DNA of 64,000 nucleotides from Zasmidium citrigriseum (taxonomy: Eukaryota > Ascomycota > Dothideomycetes > Mycosphaerellales > Mycosphaerellaceae), in assembly GCA_002786025.1 (NCBI GenBank), contig NHNW01000015.1, positions 824,290 to 888,289 of the forward strand, written 5' to 3'. Positions 22,431 to 36,532 of the stretch are shown in pieces (positions within the stretch are counted from its first letter, which is position 1; every line of letters starts with the position of its first letter). Position numbers and translations under genes: made by a program. Below the pieces are notes generated by a model. It saw nothing but the letters and a program-made list of their open reading frames with translations, did not search any database and was not told the origin of the DNA.

Positions 22431-23151
22431 CTTACCTAAGTAGCTACTTTACCTAATAATAAGGATCTCGTACTTAATAGTAACGCTAATAATAAAGAAG
22501 ACTTCGAGTTTAGTAATATTAACGATACGAGTAATAACGGTAACTTTATTAGTAATAACTAGACTATAGAAGAGTAGTAAGTAGAGGATAGAGAGGAGGA
22601 TATAACTATAATAAGTAGTAGATTAGGCGCTATTCCTTAGACTAACGAGGAAATAGCTTATAAACTTTAGGATTAAGAGTATACGAGTCTATAAAGTAGT
22701 ATATATAATACTAGTATAATTAAGTTACGTAATAGCGGAAGAACCTAATATATATATCGCTCTCGCTTCGCTTATTTATAGTACTATAACTAGCGGGGCT
22801 ATAGTATATTTTATTAATATCTATCTTAATATAGCTAAGGATCCTAACTATAAGCTCTATAGTAAATTCTACTATATCTAGTATATAGAGATAGTTAAGA
22901 AAGATTAAATACTACTTAATATACCTACTATTACTACTAATAAGAATATAAGTTAAGATTCTAGCCTAGGCTCTCTTATTACTAGTATTAATACCTAGTA
23001 GAGCCTCTTCTACGTCCTTACTAGTAAGATCTAGTATCGCGTCCTAAAAAAGGTAAAAGCTAGTATACTACTTCTAGATATATAGTAAGTTTAATTATAA
23101 TATTAACTATTACTAGTATTAACGAATTATATAGCTATCCTAATATCTATA

Positions 23152-23541
23152 TATAAAGGTAGGATTAGAAAGTAAAGTTAGAAGCCTAGTCTTAGTAGCT
23201 AGGTTAGTAGATCTAGCTAGCTAAGAGGAAAGGTTAGGTATAATACCTATAGTATATAGAGGTTACGTATACTTTAGCTTAGAGAATAGAAATAGAGAGC
23301 TATAGATCCTAGTATATAAGATCCCTATAAGTCTAGTACGATAGAGATTTAAATAGAAGATATATACGTCTTAAGTAAAAGGTAGAAATTAGTTTATCTT
23401 CTAATCCTTAGTTTAGTTAAGAGCGTTCTATATACTATAATATACCTATTAAGTAGATAGCTACTCTATTACGCTTTACCTATATTATAGCTTTCTTCTT
23501 ATTAGCTTTATTATACGTAGAGTACTTAGCTCGTTTTTATA
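23152..23541 (+). repeat. LTR of the truncated gypsy element
   Basis: 390-bp copy of an LTR that is present in inverted orientation at 25800-26187 and 47686-48073. It begins TATAAAGG and ends TTTTTATA, as expected for a TG..CA LTR after RIP. Confidence 0.8.
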
Positions 23542-25799
23542 GTTCTAATTTCTTCTAATAGTTATAGTCTATAGATCCCTAACGAAATAGCGCTAAGAGC
23601 TTAAACTACTATTACTAGCTCCTTAACGGCTACTTATATATAAGCCTTAGCTAGGGTATAGTAACTAAAAAATAATAGTTAGACTTAGATTAGTAATAAG
23701 AATAAGCCTACTAGGCCTAATCCTAAAGAGGAACTAGAAGAGGAAAATAATAATAATACGCTAGGTAGTATAAATAATAATCGTAATAATAATAACGTTA
23801 AGACGCCTAAGTAAGAGCTTAATCGCCTCTAGTAAGAATATACTACCCTATAGCGCGACGCTAAGATTATAAAGCTATAAGAAAATAATATAGTACTTAG
23901 ACGTAACGTAGTATAACGACCTATAAACCTAAATCTAGATCTAGGCAAATTAGATAATAGGGACGATAACGACGATAGTAATAACGACGATAACGATAAG
24001 TCTAGTAAGACGCCTCTACGTTAATAGTAAGACGATAACGTCCCTCTACTATAAAGACGAGAGCCGTCTACTATCTCTTCTATTATTAAGGAAGAACCTA
24101 TCGTATTCGTTAATAGCGCGCGTCTAAAGCTTAAGGAGCCTATATTCTTTAAGGTAATATCTATTAAGGAAGTATAGTTATTCCTCTAGAACTTAGACCT
24201 TATCTTTAGCCTATTAGGACGTATATATAGTATAGAGAAGGCGAAGGTACTATATAGTATTATATACCTTATACGCGAAATAAGTAAGAGATAGTATTAT
24301 ATATATAGACTATAAACTTAAAGAGCTTAATTAGGGATATCTTTACGCTAACTTTAAGATATAGTATCTTAATATAGTTAGAGACCTAGTAAACTATATA
24401 CTTACTATTACTCTAGAATATAAGTAATATTATTAACGCTAGAACTAGGATATTAAGTAATTCGCCTCTAAATTAAATATCCTTAAGGACTAGCTTAGAA
24501 ACTATAGCGAACTATAGAAGGTATAATACCTTCTTATAAAGCTTAATCTAAGCCTCTAAAGTACGATTATTAAGTACTATAAGATCCTAGTATAGCGATA
24601 CGAGCTTATTACGCTAGTAATACATATTTAGACTACTAATAAGCTAATTATAAGAAATAAACGAGGTCGTAACTATAATAATTATAAGAAGAAATTAGAT
24701 AGTTAGAGTAGTAGTAGTAATAGCTATAAATAAAAGAGACGTAAGTAAGATAATAGTAACTCTTAACTAATAAAGAAGAAGGATAGAGCTAAGACGAAGA
24801 AAGAGTATCTTACTATAGTTAAGTACTATAACTATTATAAGAAAGGCTATTACTTAAACTAGTACCCTAAACCTAAGGACGAGTCGTAAGTAATATACTA
24901 AATTAGCGATATAACGCTATTCGAAAGAGCGCGCTATAGCGGGTATACTCGCCTTCTCTCTTCGAAGTTTAAAAATAGTATCGTACTCGAGATCTTTCTT
25001 CTTAGACGCTATCGAGCCGTTAAATATTAATAAAACTATAGCCTCTAGAGAGTACTAGATAATATATAAGTTTAACGAAGGTTAAACGAGTACTCGTAGC
25101 GTTATCGCTATCGCTACCTTTAGTTAGAGTCGAGTACGTAACTTAGGGTAAGCTTTAGATACGTAACTTATCGCTATCCGAGGTAATAACGGCGATAGCG
25201 ATACGAGACGGTTAAATATAACCTTTAAACCTATACGGACGACTATTACGTATATAGACGCGTCTTTTTATATATGTTTTATAGATTCTAGCGCTATATT
25301 TATAAAGATCCTATAGGTACCTATTTATAAGGAAGAGAAGATAGATATATCCGCTATAGCGCGCTCTTTTAAATAGTATTGTAGTAAAGTAGTAAAGAAG
25401 TTAGGAAAAGCTAAGAGCTAGAGTAAGAGTTATACCTAAGCCCTAATCCTTTCTAAGTCGACTCTTAACCTATATAACGCCTATAAGGCGAAGTCGACGC
25501 GTCTATTAGGAAAATATTTATAGAGTATATCCTTAATAATACTATAGATATTAATATTATTCCTATACGCTTCGTATAAGAGGTAAAGCTTCCTTATAGG
25601 AGATAAGCTAACCTTCCTAGGGTTAATTCCTTTTAAGGTAACTAAGATTACTATTATAAGGCGTATAGTATATATATACGCCTTATAGATTCTATAGGTA
25701 TAGAACGTACTATAACTATAACCTTCTATATATTTAATATAAAGGATAATATAATTATTCTAGAAAGGCTATAGAGATTCTAGAATACTATAATAGTTA
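23152..25799 (+). mobile_element. Truncated Ty3/gypsy element (5' LTR, gag, protease)
   Basis: Plus-strand partial copy of the same family as the 25800-48073 element. It has a 5' LTR (23152-23541), a gag relic with an asparagine-rich coiled-coil segment (about 23700-24900), and a protease region containing FIDSGA (about 25280-25300). Sequence up to 25799 matches the reverse complement of about 45960-47686 in the other element. Exactly where the LTR of that element begins (25800) this copy stops, so its polymerase part and 3' LTR are missing. I did not find its continuation to the right of 48073. Confidence 0.75.
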
Positions 25800-26187
25800 T
25801 ATAAAAACGAGCTAGTACTCTACGTATAGAGGAAGCTAGTACGGAAAGGATATAACGTAGTTATAACGTAATCGAGTAGCTAGCTACTTAAAGGGTATAT
25901 CGTAGTATATAGAACGCTTTCGACTAAACTAAGGGTTAGAAGATAAACTAATTTCTACCTTTTACTCGAGACGTATACGTCTCTTATTTAAATCTCTATT
26001 ATACTAGACCTACGGGGATCTAATATACTAGGATTTACGGCTCTCTATTTCTATTTCCCGTTCTAAGGTACGTAACCCCTACGAGACGTAGGTATTACGC
26101 CTAACCTCTTTTCCCTAGCTAGTTAGATCTACTAACCTAGCTACTAAGACTAGGCTTCTAACCTTACCTCCTAATCCTACCTTTATA
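25800..26187 (-). repeat. 3' LTR of the host gypsy element
   Basis: 388-bp direct repeat of 47686-48073 with substitutions only. On the plus strand it begins TATAAAAACGAG and ends CCTACCTTTATA. No clear target duplication flanks the pair. Confidence 0.8.
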
Positions 26188-27600
26188 ATTACCTCCTCCT
26201 TAATATAAGCTACCCTTAGCTTATTCGAAAACTATACGAAAAGTCGTTAAATCGTAGCTCGAAACTACTATTACTATCTAGGTTCTAGAAGATTTAATAT
26301 AGTTACTAGGAAGGAGTATCTAGGTAAGCGTTATACCTAAAACGAGAGTCTATCGAAGGAGCGAAGTATAGTAACGCTCCTTTTAGTATAAAATACTACT
26401 AAATTCGTAGGGAATTAAACCTAATCGATTAATCGATATCGTTACGCCTATATAGGTTATACGACTAAAGGTATATTAATAAAAAGAACTAGCCGTCTAA
26501 TTACTAGTACTAGATTAATAGCCTAGTAGTAAGTTCTTCGAGAATTATATATAAAAAGCGTACCTTCCTAATTTGTTTCTTAGTCGAAGACTAGTATTAC
26601 TATACGGCTTACTATATAGTAACTAGTCGTATAAAACTCTAGGTACGACTAGCTAGTATATTAAGTACTCTTTATACTTAATACTATATACTCTATATAT
26701 ATAAGAACTTTAAAAACTTTAAATATACTATTATAGCGCGTACTCGCTCCTTACGCGATACCCCTATGTCTTCTAGCGTCCCTACTTACGCTCGCGTACC
26801 CGCTATTACCTCCTACGCTTAGTACCTAAGTTACCTTTAAGCTAGTAATTTTTCTTTACTATTACTTAAAGTTAATTTTTTACTAATACCTTTATAGATA
26901 GTACGCCTAAGAACTATACCTATAACGCGGTCTTTAGCGGTACTCCTACTAAGTATTAGCGCTATAAGAGCGTTAAGTATAAGTACGTCGAGGTCGTTTC
27001 GCTTCTAGTATATAAGGCCTTTACTATAGTAGAGAGCGCTCGTACTACTTATAATACCTTAGTAGAGGAGAATCGTATACTAGAGGATAGTAGTTAGAAG
27101 GTAGCTTACTCTAATAAAGTTAGTATATTTTCTTTTAACTTCGTTAATCTTTCGTTTTATATACTAATAAGGTAATAGTCGCTATTACTCGTACTATAGT
27201 AGGTAAGGCTATTATAGCCTTTAAGTAGACTCTATCTTAGTCGTAGGTAAAGCGTAAGCCTACTACTACTACTACTACTACCTCTACTATCGTTAATAGC
27301 GAGGCTATCGAGTCTATTACTTAGTCCCTTTAGGGAATCGCCGCTAGTATTCGTTAAGTAGGTCTTTTATCGTCGATTTATAGTTAAGACTTATACTAAT
27401 TTATTTATAGCTTACTAGCTATATAGTAGGAGAGGAGGCTATTATAGCTATCGATAAGGCTATAGGTAAAGAGTAGATAGTTACTTTACCCTTACGTTCT
27501 ACCTTTATAGCGCTTACCCTACGCTTTAGGTAGTCCCTTTAGGGATCTATAATAAAAGCTTCTTTATAACTTTAATCTTCTTAATTTCCTTCCTTTTTAC
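26188..27600. other. 3' non-coding part of the host gypsy element
   Basis: About 1.4 kb between the left LTR with its purine tract and the chromodomain end of the polyprotein. It is RIP-saturated. A short direct pair CCCTTTAGGGA-like occurs near 27325 and 27540. I recognise no protein here. Confidence 0.45.
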
Positions 27601-28343
27601 CTTTACCTTCGCTTTATAGTCTTCTCGAAAGCTTTAAGCTTTTCCTTCGAGTTTTTAAGATACTTAGTAGGTTCCTAGCTATTATATTCCTCTAGCTACC
27701 TACGCTACTATACTAAATATTAAGTCTTCTTCTTCTTCCTTCTTCGATTAAGAACCTTCTTAACTTCCTACTCGTTCTCCTTATCGGCGAGGGGTATATT
27801 ATTCTCCTACGTTTCGCTAGTAGTATCCCTATACTAAGGTTCTAGTAGAGAGATATAGAAGATATTATAGATCTTAAAGTTCGAAAGTAGTACTAGGTAG
27901 TACGCCTACGCGCTACCTTATCTAATAATACGGTATAGGCCTAAGTACTTCGTAGCTAGCTTCTTTTTTAGTACCTTTAACTTTAAGTTCTTCGTAGATA
28001 GGAGTACCTACTCGCCTACCTTAAAGCTCTAGTCCTTATAGCGTTTATTATAGTACTTAGCTTAGGTCTTAGATACGTATCGCTATCGTTACTATAGCGT
28101 CTTATATCGTTCTCGTAATACTTTCGCTATATCTTTCGCGGCTAGTACCTCCCTCGAAGGAAGCTTATCTCGAGATCCTAGTATTAGAGCTAGATAGATA
28201 GAAGGATTCTAGCTATTCGTAGCTATAAAGGGGCTTATATATAACGTAGCGTACTCGCTTACGTTATACGCGAATTCTATATATACTAGTAAACTAGCCT
28301 AGTCTTACTATAATTCGATATAAAATATATAAAGGTACTACTT

Positions 28344-28574
28344 TATAAGGATAGCTTTACTCTAATAAAGTTAGTCTAAGGGATACCTTAGGCGATAAGC
28401 CCGCGGAGCGCTAGCTTAGCGCCTATAGTGCTTTTTATACTATACTTTAGATACTCTTCCTTCCTTAGTTATTAGTCTAAGTCGTATCCGAGGGATACCT
28501 TTACCTACTATCGTTTCTATAGCTATTCGCCTTCGTTACGTAATCTAGCCTACGTATCTAGGTAAAGCCTAATA
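28344..28574 (+). repeat. 5' LTR of nested gypsy 1
   Basis: 231 bp, aligned without gaps to 35672-35902 and differing at only a few positions by eye. It starts TATAAGG and ends CCTAATA, as expected for TG..CA after RIP, and is preceded by the target duplication TACTT. Confidence 0.88.
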
Positions 28575-31500
28575 TTCTAATAACTCTATATCCGTTCGGA
28601 TCTAGCTATACGGCGTAACGATAGCTATAAGACGGTAGAGAGGCGGTAATATACCTACTCTAAACCCTAGCCCTAACCCGGACGAGTAACTCTAAGATAT
28701 CGAAGAATAGCTAGAGCTCGACTAACTCTAAGATAAACCGCCGCTAGTACTACCGCTTACTACTAACGATATCCGGGCTATTATCGAAACTATACTCGCC
28801 TAGGGCTAAGTAGCTATAGGTACTAAACGCTTACGAGCGCCGTCTAATAGCGACGACGAACCGTAGTCTTTAAGCTAGTAGGCTAATACGATAGGCCGTA
28901 CCCTACCGATCCCGACTACCTATAACCCTCTTAAAGATAGCGAAGATAAGGATATACGATAGGTTCTCCCTATAGAGACGAGAATACAACTTATTACGCT
29001 CGAGAGGAACCTACGCCCTAGCGTACTAAAGGATTTTAGTAGGGGTAATATCGCCGCTACGAAAGAGTTTATTAGATCGTATAATACGGTCTTCGCTATA
29101 TAACCTTATATCTACTACTTCTTACGGGAGCGTTACGCCTATACTATCTCGTATCTTAAGGGACGAGTAGCTACTAATTAGGACTCCTTCGTATCGACGG
29201 AGGGACGAGAGCAATAACGCTAGTCTATCCTACGTACCTAGCTTATAGATTAAGTTAAGGACCCTATTAATCGATTAACAGATTTCGCGGTCTAGCTTTT
29301 TACGTATAAGTAAGGTATTAGCTAGCGGGTCGCTAACTTCGCTACGTATCTAGAGAACCTAGAACGAGAAGTCGATATAGAACCGTTTACCGAGAAATAG
29401 CGGTTATACTTACTTATCGCTAGTATTACCTAGGCTTTACAAACGGAACTCCTTCGCTAAGGATCTCTTCTACTTAAGAGGATAGAACTCCTCCTACTTC
29501 TTTCTTGTCTTAAAGGAACCCTTTACCGACCTTCGTAAGATAAGGATAAAGATAAGGATAAGAAGCCGAACCCTAAGGGTAACGCGGGCGGTTTAGGGAA
29601 TAGACCTTCTTAGCGCTAAGGTAACGATCGTCTATAGTTCACCCTACGTATAAATAATAGACCCTAGCGAGGAGCCGGCGCTTCGAACGCGAATCGTACA
29701 CCTATTAGGAACTAGAATTAAGATAATACCTACTTTAACTACGGTAAACTAGGCTACTAGGCTAAAGACTACTACTAACCGAAAAAAGACTAGTCCTAGT
29801 TACTACTACCTCTACGTACCTAGGACTAGGAGAATCGAAGGAGGAAGCTAGTAAGCCGCTAGTTTTACGCCGCGTTTACGCTAACATCGAGCTCGGTTAA
29901 GACGACGCTACTCCTCCTATTAAGGCTTCCGGACTTATAGATTCGGGAGCCGACTATAACTTTATATCGTAGAAGTTAGTACTATCGTACCGCCTTTATA
30001 TCGATAGATACTCGATTATAAGGGCGCGGACTATTTTTAACTAGGAATATCGATCCCTAGGTATATACCGCCTTAATATTAGAACCTCTAATAGTACTAA
30101 CTAGAAGCTAGATAGCCGCTAGCGTTTCGAAGCTATTAAGATAGATAAACCTTCTATCCTTCTAGGCTGCCTATAGTTATTCTAATACAACCCTATTATT
30201 AACTAGAGGAACGTAACCTTCCGGTTCCCCGACGGCGGGTAGAAAGCGGTTATTATAGACCCCGAGGATTTCGCTATTAAGATCGAAGGCGAGCTATATA
30301 TATACGCTATCGTCCTAGACTAGCGTAATATAGACGACGACGACGGACCGCCGGATATACGACTAGTCCCCGCTTAGGCTAAGGACTACGCGGATATCTT
30401 CGACTATAAGAAGGCTACCTCTATACTAGATAGTATACCTTACGATTATACTATCGAGGTATAAGACGGTAAGTCGCCGCCGTACGGACCGATTTACCCC
30501 TTAAGTTTAGAATAGCTTAAAGTTCTTCGAGTATATATACTCGAGAACGTAAAGCTAGGTAGACTCTAGCCTTCTACTAGCCTAGTAGGCGCCTCTATCC
30601 TATTCGTACCTAAGAAGGATAGCGGCCTACGACTCTACGTCGACTACTACGGTTTAAACGCGATTACTACTAAGAATAGGTACCTTCTTCCCTTAATTTC
30701 CGAATTACTTAATAGGTTATAGGGTACTAAGTACTTTACGAAGATTAACCTTCGTAATGCTTATTATCGTATTCGAATCCGCCTAGGCGATAAGTAGAAG
30801 ATAGCTTTCTACTACTAATACGGCTACTTTAAGTACGTTATTATACCCTTTAGCTTAGCTAACGCGCTAGCTACCTTTTAGGCGTATATAAACTAGTGCC
30901 TTACTAGATTAGTAGACAACTTCTATATTATCTACCTTAATAATATTCTTATCTATAGCTTAACGCTAGAGGAATACTAGCGATACGTTAGGGAGGTCCT
31001 AGCGAGGCTACGTAAATACAGCTTATACGCTAAACCCTCGAAGTATACTTTCGAAGTTTAGAAGATCGACTTCCTAGGATACGTCGTAACGCTAGAGGGA
31101 ATCTCGATAGAACCCGAGCGTATTACGAGTATCCTCGAATAGCCTACTCTAATAAACCTTCGGGAGCTATAGGTGTTCCTAGGCTTTACGAACTTCTACT
31201 ACTAGTTTATCGAAGGCTATACGCGAGTAGTAGGGCCTATAATAGACCTCCTCGCTACTTCGAAGAAAGGAGCGACTTACTTCCCTATAGGTAAAGAAGC
31301 CCTCGAGGCGTTTTAGACGCTAAAAACCCGCTTTACGATAGCGCCTATCCTCGCTTATTTCTTAAAGGATATAGATACGAGGATCGAGACTAACGCCTCT
31401 ACCTTCGCTATCTTAGGTATTCTAGTATAGCTCGTATCGACGGATAAACGCTAGCTAAACGACAAGTACTAGTATCTAATCGTATACTACTCCCGTAAAA

Positions 31501-34099
31501 TAAAGGGAGCCGAGTTAAGGTATTATACCTATAATTAAGAGCTTCTCGCTATCGTTAAGAGCGTAAGATACTAGCGTTAATACGTCTTATCTTATAAGGA
31601 CGTTATTCCTATAATTACGGATTACGATAACCTTAAGTACTTCCGTACTACGAAGACGCTATCTTCTCGCTAGGCTAGATATAGCGAAGAGCTAGCGTAG
31701 TACGATATCTAGATTATCTATCGCTAAGGGAAAAAGAACCCTATAGATAGACTCTCGCGACGCCCTAACTATAAGCTAGAGGACTACGTAGAAGCGACTA
31801 TAATAATGTTACTAATCTTATAAAGTATAATCTACGAAGAACGGGACGCTAACGTAAACCTAGCGGTTACCTAGGGTTAAGCCTAGTCTCTAGATTCTCT
31901 TTTACGTACTACTAGTAGTAAGGAAGGGCCGTAAGTAGTCCGAGCGTTTAGCGAGTATAAAACTCGGAACGTTAACGTAAACTTAGCGATTACCCGGAGT
32001 TAAGCGTAGTCTTTAGATTCTCCTTTACGTACCGCTAGTAGTAAGGAAAGACCGTAGGAGGTCCGAGCGCTTAACGAGTATAAAACTCTCGCTTAGCAGC
32101 TGAAGTTTTCTAATTAATAGGCGTATACCTCTAGAATAAACGAGTACCTAATAGTCCGCCGTCGGGTAGCTCGGATAGATAGCGAGCCGCTAGAGGAGCG
32201 AACGATAAACGACGGACGGTCGTTAGGCTCAATTATAGCCTTATAGGAAGAGACTAGGTTAGGCTCTACTATAGTACCCCTAATTCTAGGCGATTAGCGT
32301 TACGACGGTAATACGCTAGGGTTACGAAGTAACGCCTACGGGAGTATAAAAGCTTCTAGTACTAAGGGATTAATATCTACTATACTAACTCGAAGAGACG
32401 GGAAGGCGCTGTCGACCCGCGCTAGTTACGCTAGGTATACTTCGAGGAGGAGAGTAATAGAGTACGTAAAGGGAGAAAGCTATTACTTAGATATACCGTT
32501 AACGTTATTAACGCTAATTAAAGAGGCCTAACGGAGGGACGCCTTTACTCTTAAGAAGTTAAGATAGCTTAACGCTAGGGAAGAGTAGACGGAGTCGGCT
32601 AGCGTATCGCTAGCGTAGAGCCTAAGCCGCGATAGCGTACTTCTCGCTAATAGCCTCGTATTTATCCCTAAGGATCTAGCTCTAAAGGCTAAAATTATAG
32701 AACGTAACTATAATAATCTAAGCGCGGGTTACTTTAGAGAAGCTAAGTTAGAAAAGGCTTTACGCCGTAAGTACTACTAGCAAGACCTTACTAAAGATAT
32801 CTAGACGTATATCGAGCGTTACGACGTCTACTAGCGTAATAAGTACAAGACGTATAAGCTATATAGCGAGTTAAGCTTATTATAAATACCCGAGCCTAAT
32901 AAGATACTATCTTACTAGAGTATAGACTTTATCGTTAGCTTACTGCTAGCGCAAAGCTAGAGAGGAGTCGTCGATACGATCCTTATTATTATTAATAGGC
33001 TTTCTAAGCTATCTATCTTCGTACTAGTAGATTCTACTATTACGGCTACCGAGCTTACCGACGTTATTAAGAAGGAGTTAATTACGCGGTTTAGTTTACT
33101 AGTATTAATCGTTTCCGATCGAGGTAGCCTATTTACTAGTTCCTTTTAGTCTTTACTACTATAGAGATAGAAGGTAAAACGCTAGCTTTCTACCGCCTTC
33201 CACCCGTAGACCGATAGTTAAACGGAACGAATAAATTAAATATTAGAAACCTATCTATAATACTTTATTAACTACTACTAAGACGACTAGGCGTATTAGC
33301 TAATATAGGCTAAGTTCGTATAGAATAACGCCTAGTACGCTTCGCTAAAGTTAACCCCGTTTTACGCCGTATATACGAAGTATATATAAGCGCCTAGTAA
33401 CGAGGACGTTACTACGGGAGAGGGAGATAAACCTCTACCCCCTATAGTTAAGGAACGAGCTAAATAGCTAGTAAAGGTCCGAGAGGAGCTACGAGAAAAC
33501 CTAGTTTACGCTAGCGAGTACTAAGCGAAGTACTATAATAAGAAGTATAAACCCCGCTTATTTAAAGCTAGCGATAAGGTAATATTAAGCTCGTAAAATC
33601 TTCGCTCCTTACAGCTAAAGAAGAAGTTTAGCGCTAAATTCGTTAGACCTTTCGAAGTACTAGAACGAGTTAGCCTTTAAGTATACCGCTTAAAGCTACC
33701 GATAAGCCTACGAGCTATCTACCCTATATTCTATATATCGCTACTCGAACTATATTACGAAGGCGACGGCGTATAGCCGCCGCTAGAGGAGATTAACGGC
33801 GCCGAAGAATATTAAGTCGAAGAGATACTTAAGAAAGGCTAGAAGAAAGGAAAGGCTTATTAGCTTATTAAATAGAAGGGCTACGGCTATAAGGAAAATA
33901 CCTAGAAGCTAGCGGAAAACCTACGAAACGCTAGCGAGGCGCTAGAAACCTTCCTTAAGAAAAACCTAACTCTTAACACTTTAAAGAAAAGGAAAGATAG
34001 TAAGACTAAAAATAGTAAAGACTTAGGACTACCTAAAAAACGGCTACGCGTAAAGCTAGCGTAACGCTATCGCTAATATAGAGGGCCGAAGCCTAGATA

Positions 34100-35640
34100 T
34101 AGAAGAACGCCTAAGAACTAATTATTATCTTAACCCTTAGCTATCTCCTCGTTAGAATCGCTCTTCTAACTATCCCTAGCGGAACCCTCGCGAATCGCCG
34201 TCTCTATAGCTATAACTACCTAATTAATATTTATTATCTCGACCTTTAGCGCGTTTAAGGCGCGAACGATCTCCCTACCCTACTACTTAATCGTATCCTC
34301 GATACGAACTAACGAACTACTACTACTAGCCGCTAGCGTAAAGATAGCGTTACCCTAGCTTCCCTTCTTCTTAGGTATAGCCTAAGTGCCCTAACCCTCG
34401 CTATCCTTATATATATACTCCTAGAACTTATTACGTACTACGAATATCTACTTAGCTAACTCTTTAGCCTCCTCTTTATCGATGCTACTATCCGCGAGGA
34501 ACGCCGCTAACTCGAAGTCTTTACGCGTACTAACTAAAGCGCGGACGAGCTAAGTAGTATACTCGTTAGGATAGAACTAGAAGGAGGTTAGCGAGTATAA
34601 AGCTAGGGGAACGATAGAAGAATATACTAGCTTATACGCCTTATTAGTAAGCGAGTAGAGGAAGTACTTAACGTAGCTAGGCTTCTTCTTAGTATACTTT
34701 AGCGAGGTAAAGTTAGCGTAACTATCGTAGTACGCCTTATAGGCGAACTAGATCTAGCGAGTAAGGTAGGAGAGGTATACGGTAACGTCCTACTCGACGG
34801 CGTTCTCGGCGAGGCTACGGATTCTCGCCTTCGATAAGCTAGCGTAGTTGGCGGCGTCTAGCTTAGGTTTCTCGTTAAGGATAGCTAGGTAGCCCTTCTT
34901 CGTAAAGCCGTCGGGCGCGTAAGCGTCGCGGTAGTCGGGATACGGCTTATTATCTTAGTTCTTAATAAAGGCCGCTATAACCTTAGGGGCGTAAGTAGAG
35001 GAACGCTCGGGGGTCGCTAGCTTATCGCGAGGGGCCGAGGCGAAGGCGCTACCGTTACTAACTATAATAGGTTAACTAAGGCTAGGGAAGGTAGGAGTAG
35101 AGAAGGTAGGCGTATTAGTAGTATTACCCTAGAGGGTAGCTAGCGTAATAGTAGTACTATTAAGGCTAGGGCCTTTAGGAGTCTCGTCGGACATAATAAC
35201 GTTAATAGGCGTAAAGCTAGCGATATTAATAGTATTGTTATAGTAAGGCTTAAAGCCGGCGGGTAGAAGAGGAGAAGAGCGGAGCGAGGAGAGAAGACGG
35301 CGAGGCGTAGGGGGCGGGCGGTTATTAAGAGCTTAAAGGAAGAAGATTCTTCTAGCTAGTAGAAGTTCTCTTATACCCTCGCAGCCTACGTACGAAGCCG
35401 GCTTATTACGCGCTTTACTATCTTTACGAGTAAGTAAAGGAAAGATAGGTAAAGTTTATTCCCTTTCTATAGAGAGGTTACGAGCTTCGCTAGCTTACTA
35501 CCGCGAAACCGCTATATCTAATACTAGATTTTATATCTAAGTAAATAGACGAAACCTTACCTAACTCCGTACTTAGACCCCGCGCGGGTTTATAGCTTAT
35601 TAGCGGCGGACAGCCGGCGCTATAGATATCTATATAACGA
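34100..35640 (-). pseudogene. Unidentified degraded coding region in the 3' part of nested gypsy 1
   Basis: Between the chromodomain end and the right LTR there are about 1.5 kb that keep a coding-like texture. On the minus strand long stretches lack stops other than those expected from former CAG, CAA and TGG codons. The apparent product would be rich in alanine and charged residues, resembling an additional gag-like or accessory protein. No motif allowed a family name. It may be an antisense ORF of the element or a fragment of another element. Confidence 0.3.
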
Positions 35641-35671
35641 TAGGGTTATCGTCTAGGGAGGAGGAGGCAAT

Positions 35672-35902
35672 TATAAGGATAGCTTTACTCTAATAAAGTT
35701 AGTCTAAGGGATACCTTAGGCGATAAGCCCGCGGAGCGCTAGCTTAGCGCCTATAGTGCTTTTTATACTATACTTTAGATACTCTTCCTTCCTTAGTTGT
35801 TAGTCTAAGTCGTATCCGAGGGATACCTTTACCTACTATCGTTTCTATAGCTATTCGCTTTCGTTACGTAACCTAGCCTACGTATCTAGGTAAAGCCTAA
35901 TA
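35672..35902 (+). repeat. 3' LTR of nested gypsy 1
   Basis: 231 bp, direct repeat of 28344-28574. It is followed by the target duplication TACTT at 35903-35907 and preceded by a polypurine tract at about 35655-35667. Confidence 0.88.
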
Positions 35903-36532
35903 TACTTAAGGCTCTAATTAGTACGTTCTATCTAACTATCTATCTAAGGGTAGAAGGCTATACTTAGCTTATAAGTTATACGCGCTTCGAAGTAGAACTC
36001 TATCTAGTACTCGCTAGTAAAGATAGAGCCTCTATTAGAGATAATACTATTTAGTATACTAAATCGCCTTACGATTATAGTACTTAGAACCTACGCGAGG
36101 CCTATAGCGTCGATAGTCTTATTAACTAGAATATAATAGTATATCTTACTATATCTATTAATAACTATAAGGATCGTATCGTAGACGACGCCGTTAAGTA
36201 TACTTAGCGGCAAATCTATAATAAAGTCTATAGTTAATTCTTACTAGGGACTATTAGAGAAAGGTAGAGAGGCTAATTCGCTATATAGACGATAGCGTCT
36301 CGCCTTTATTCTCTAATAAATCCTATAGACTTAATAATATTAAGTAATATCTTTAGAGATATCTAGCTACTAGTATTTTCGTATAAGTAACGCCTATATC
36401 TTAGCTTTACTAAAATACTTAGCTAAAGGATAATTATAGTATATATATAATAACTACGTAACTAATATTCTATTATTAGGTACGTATACGAGACTATTCT
36501 TATATAGTATACTATTAACGATCGAGTACTTA

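Larger units (their letters stand above)
28344..35902 (+). mobile_element. Nested full-length Ty3/gypsy chromovirus relic 1
   Basis: Complete 7.56 kb element inserted in the integrase region of the host. It has 231-bp LTRs (28344-28574 and 35672-35902), a 5-bp target duplication TACTT (28339-28343 and 35903-35907), and a purine tract (GGGAGGAGGAGG) just before the right LTR. Plus-strand order: gag about 28700-29800; protease with LIDSGADYNF at 29934-29962; reverse transcriptase with [17 protein letters not shown] near 30608-30658 and YLNNILIY at 30934-30956 (YLDD changed by TG-to-TA); RNase H with IETNAS near 31385-31400; integrase with VSDRGSLFTSSF near 33110-33145; chromodomain with GYGYKENT near 33880-33900. 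Heavily RIP-mutated. The stretch 34100-35640 between chromodomain and right LTR carries a further region that reads best on the minus strand; I did not identify it. Confidence 0.88.
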
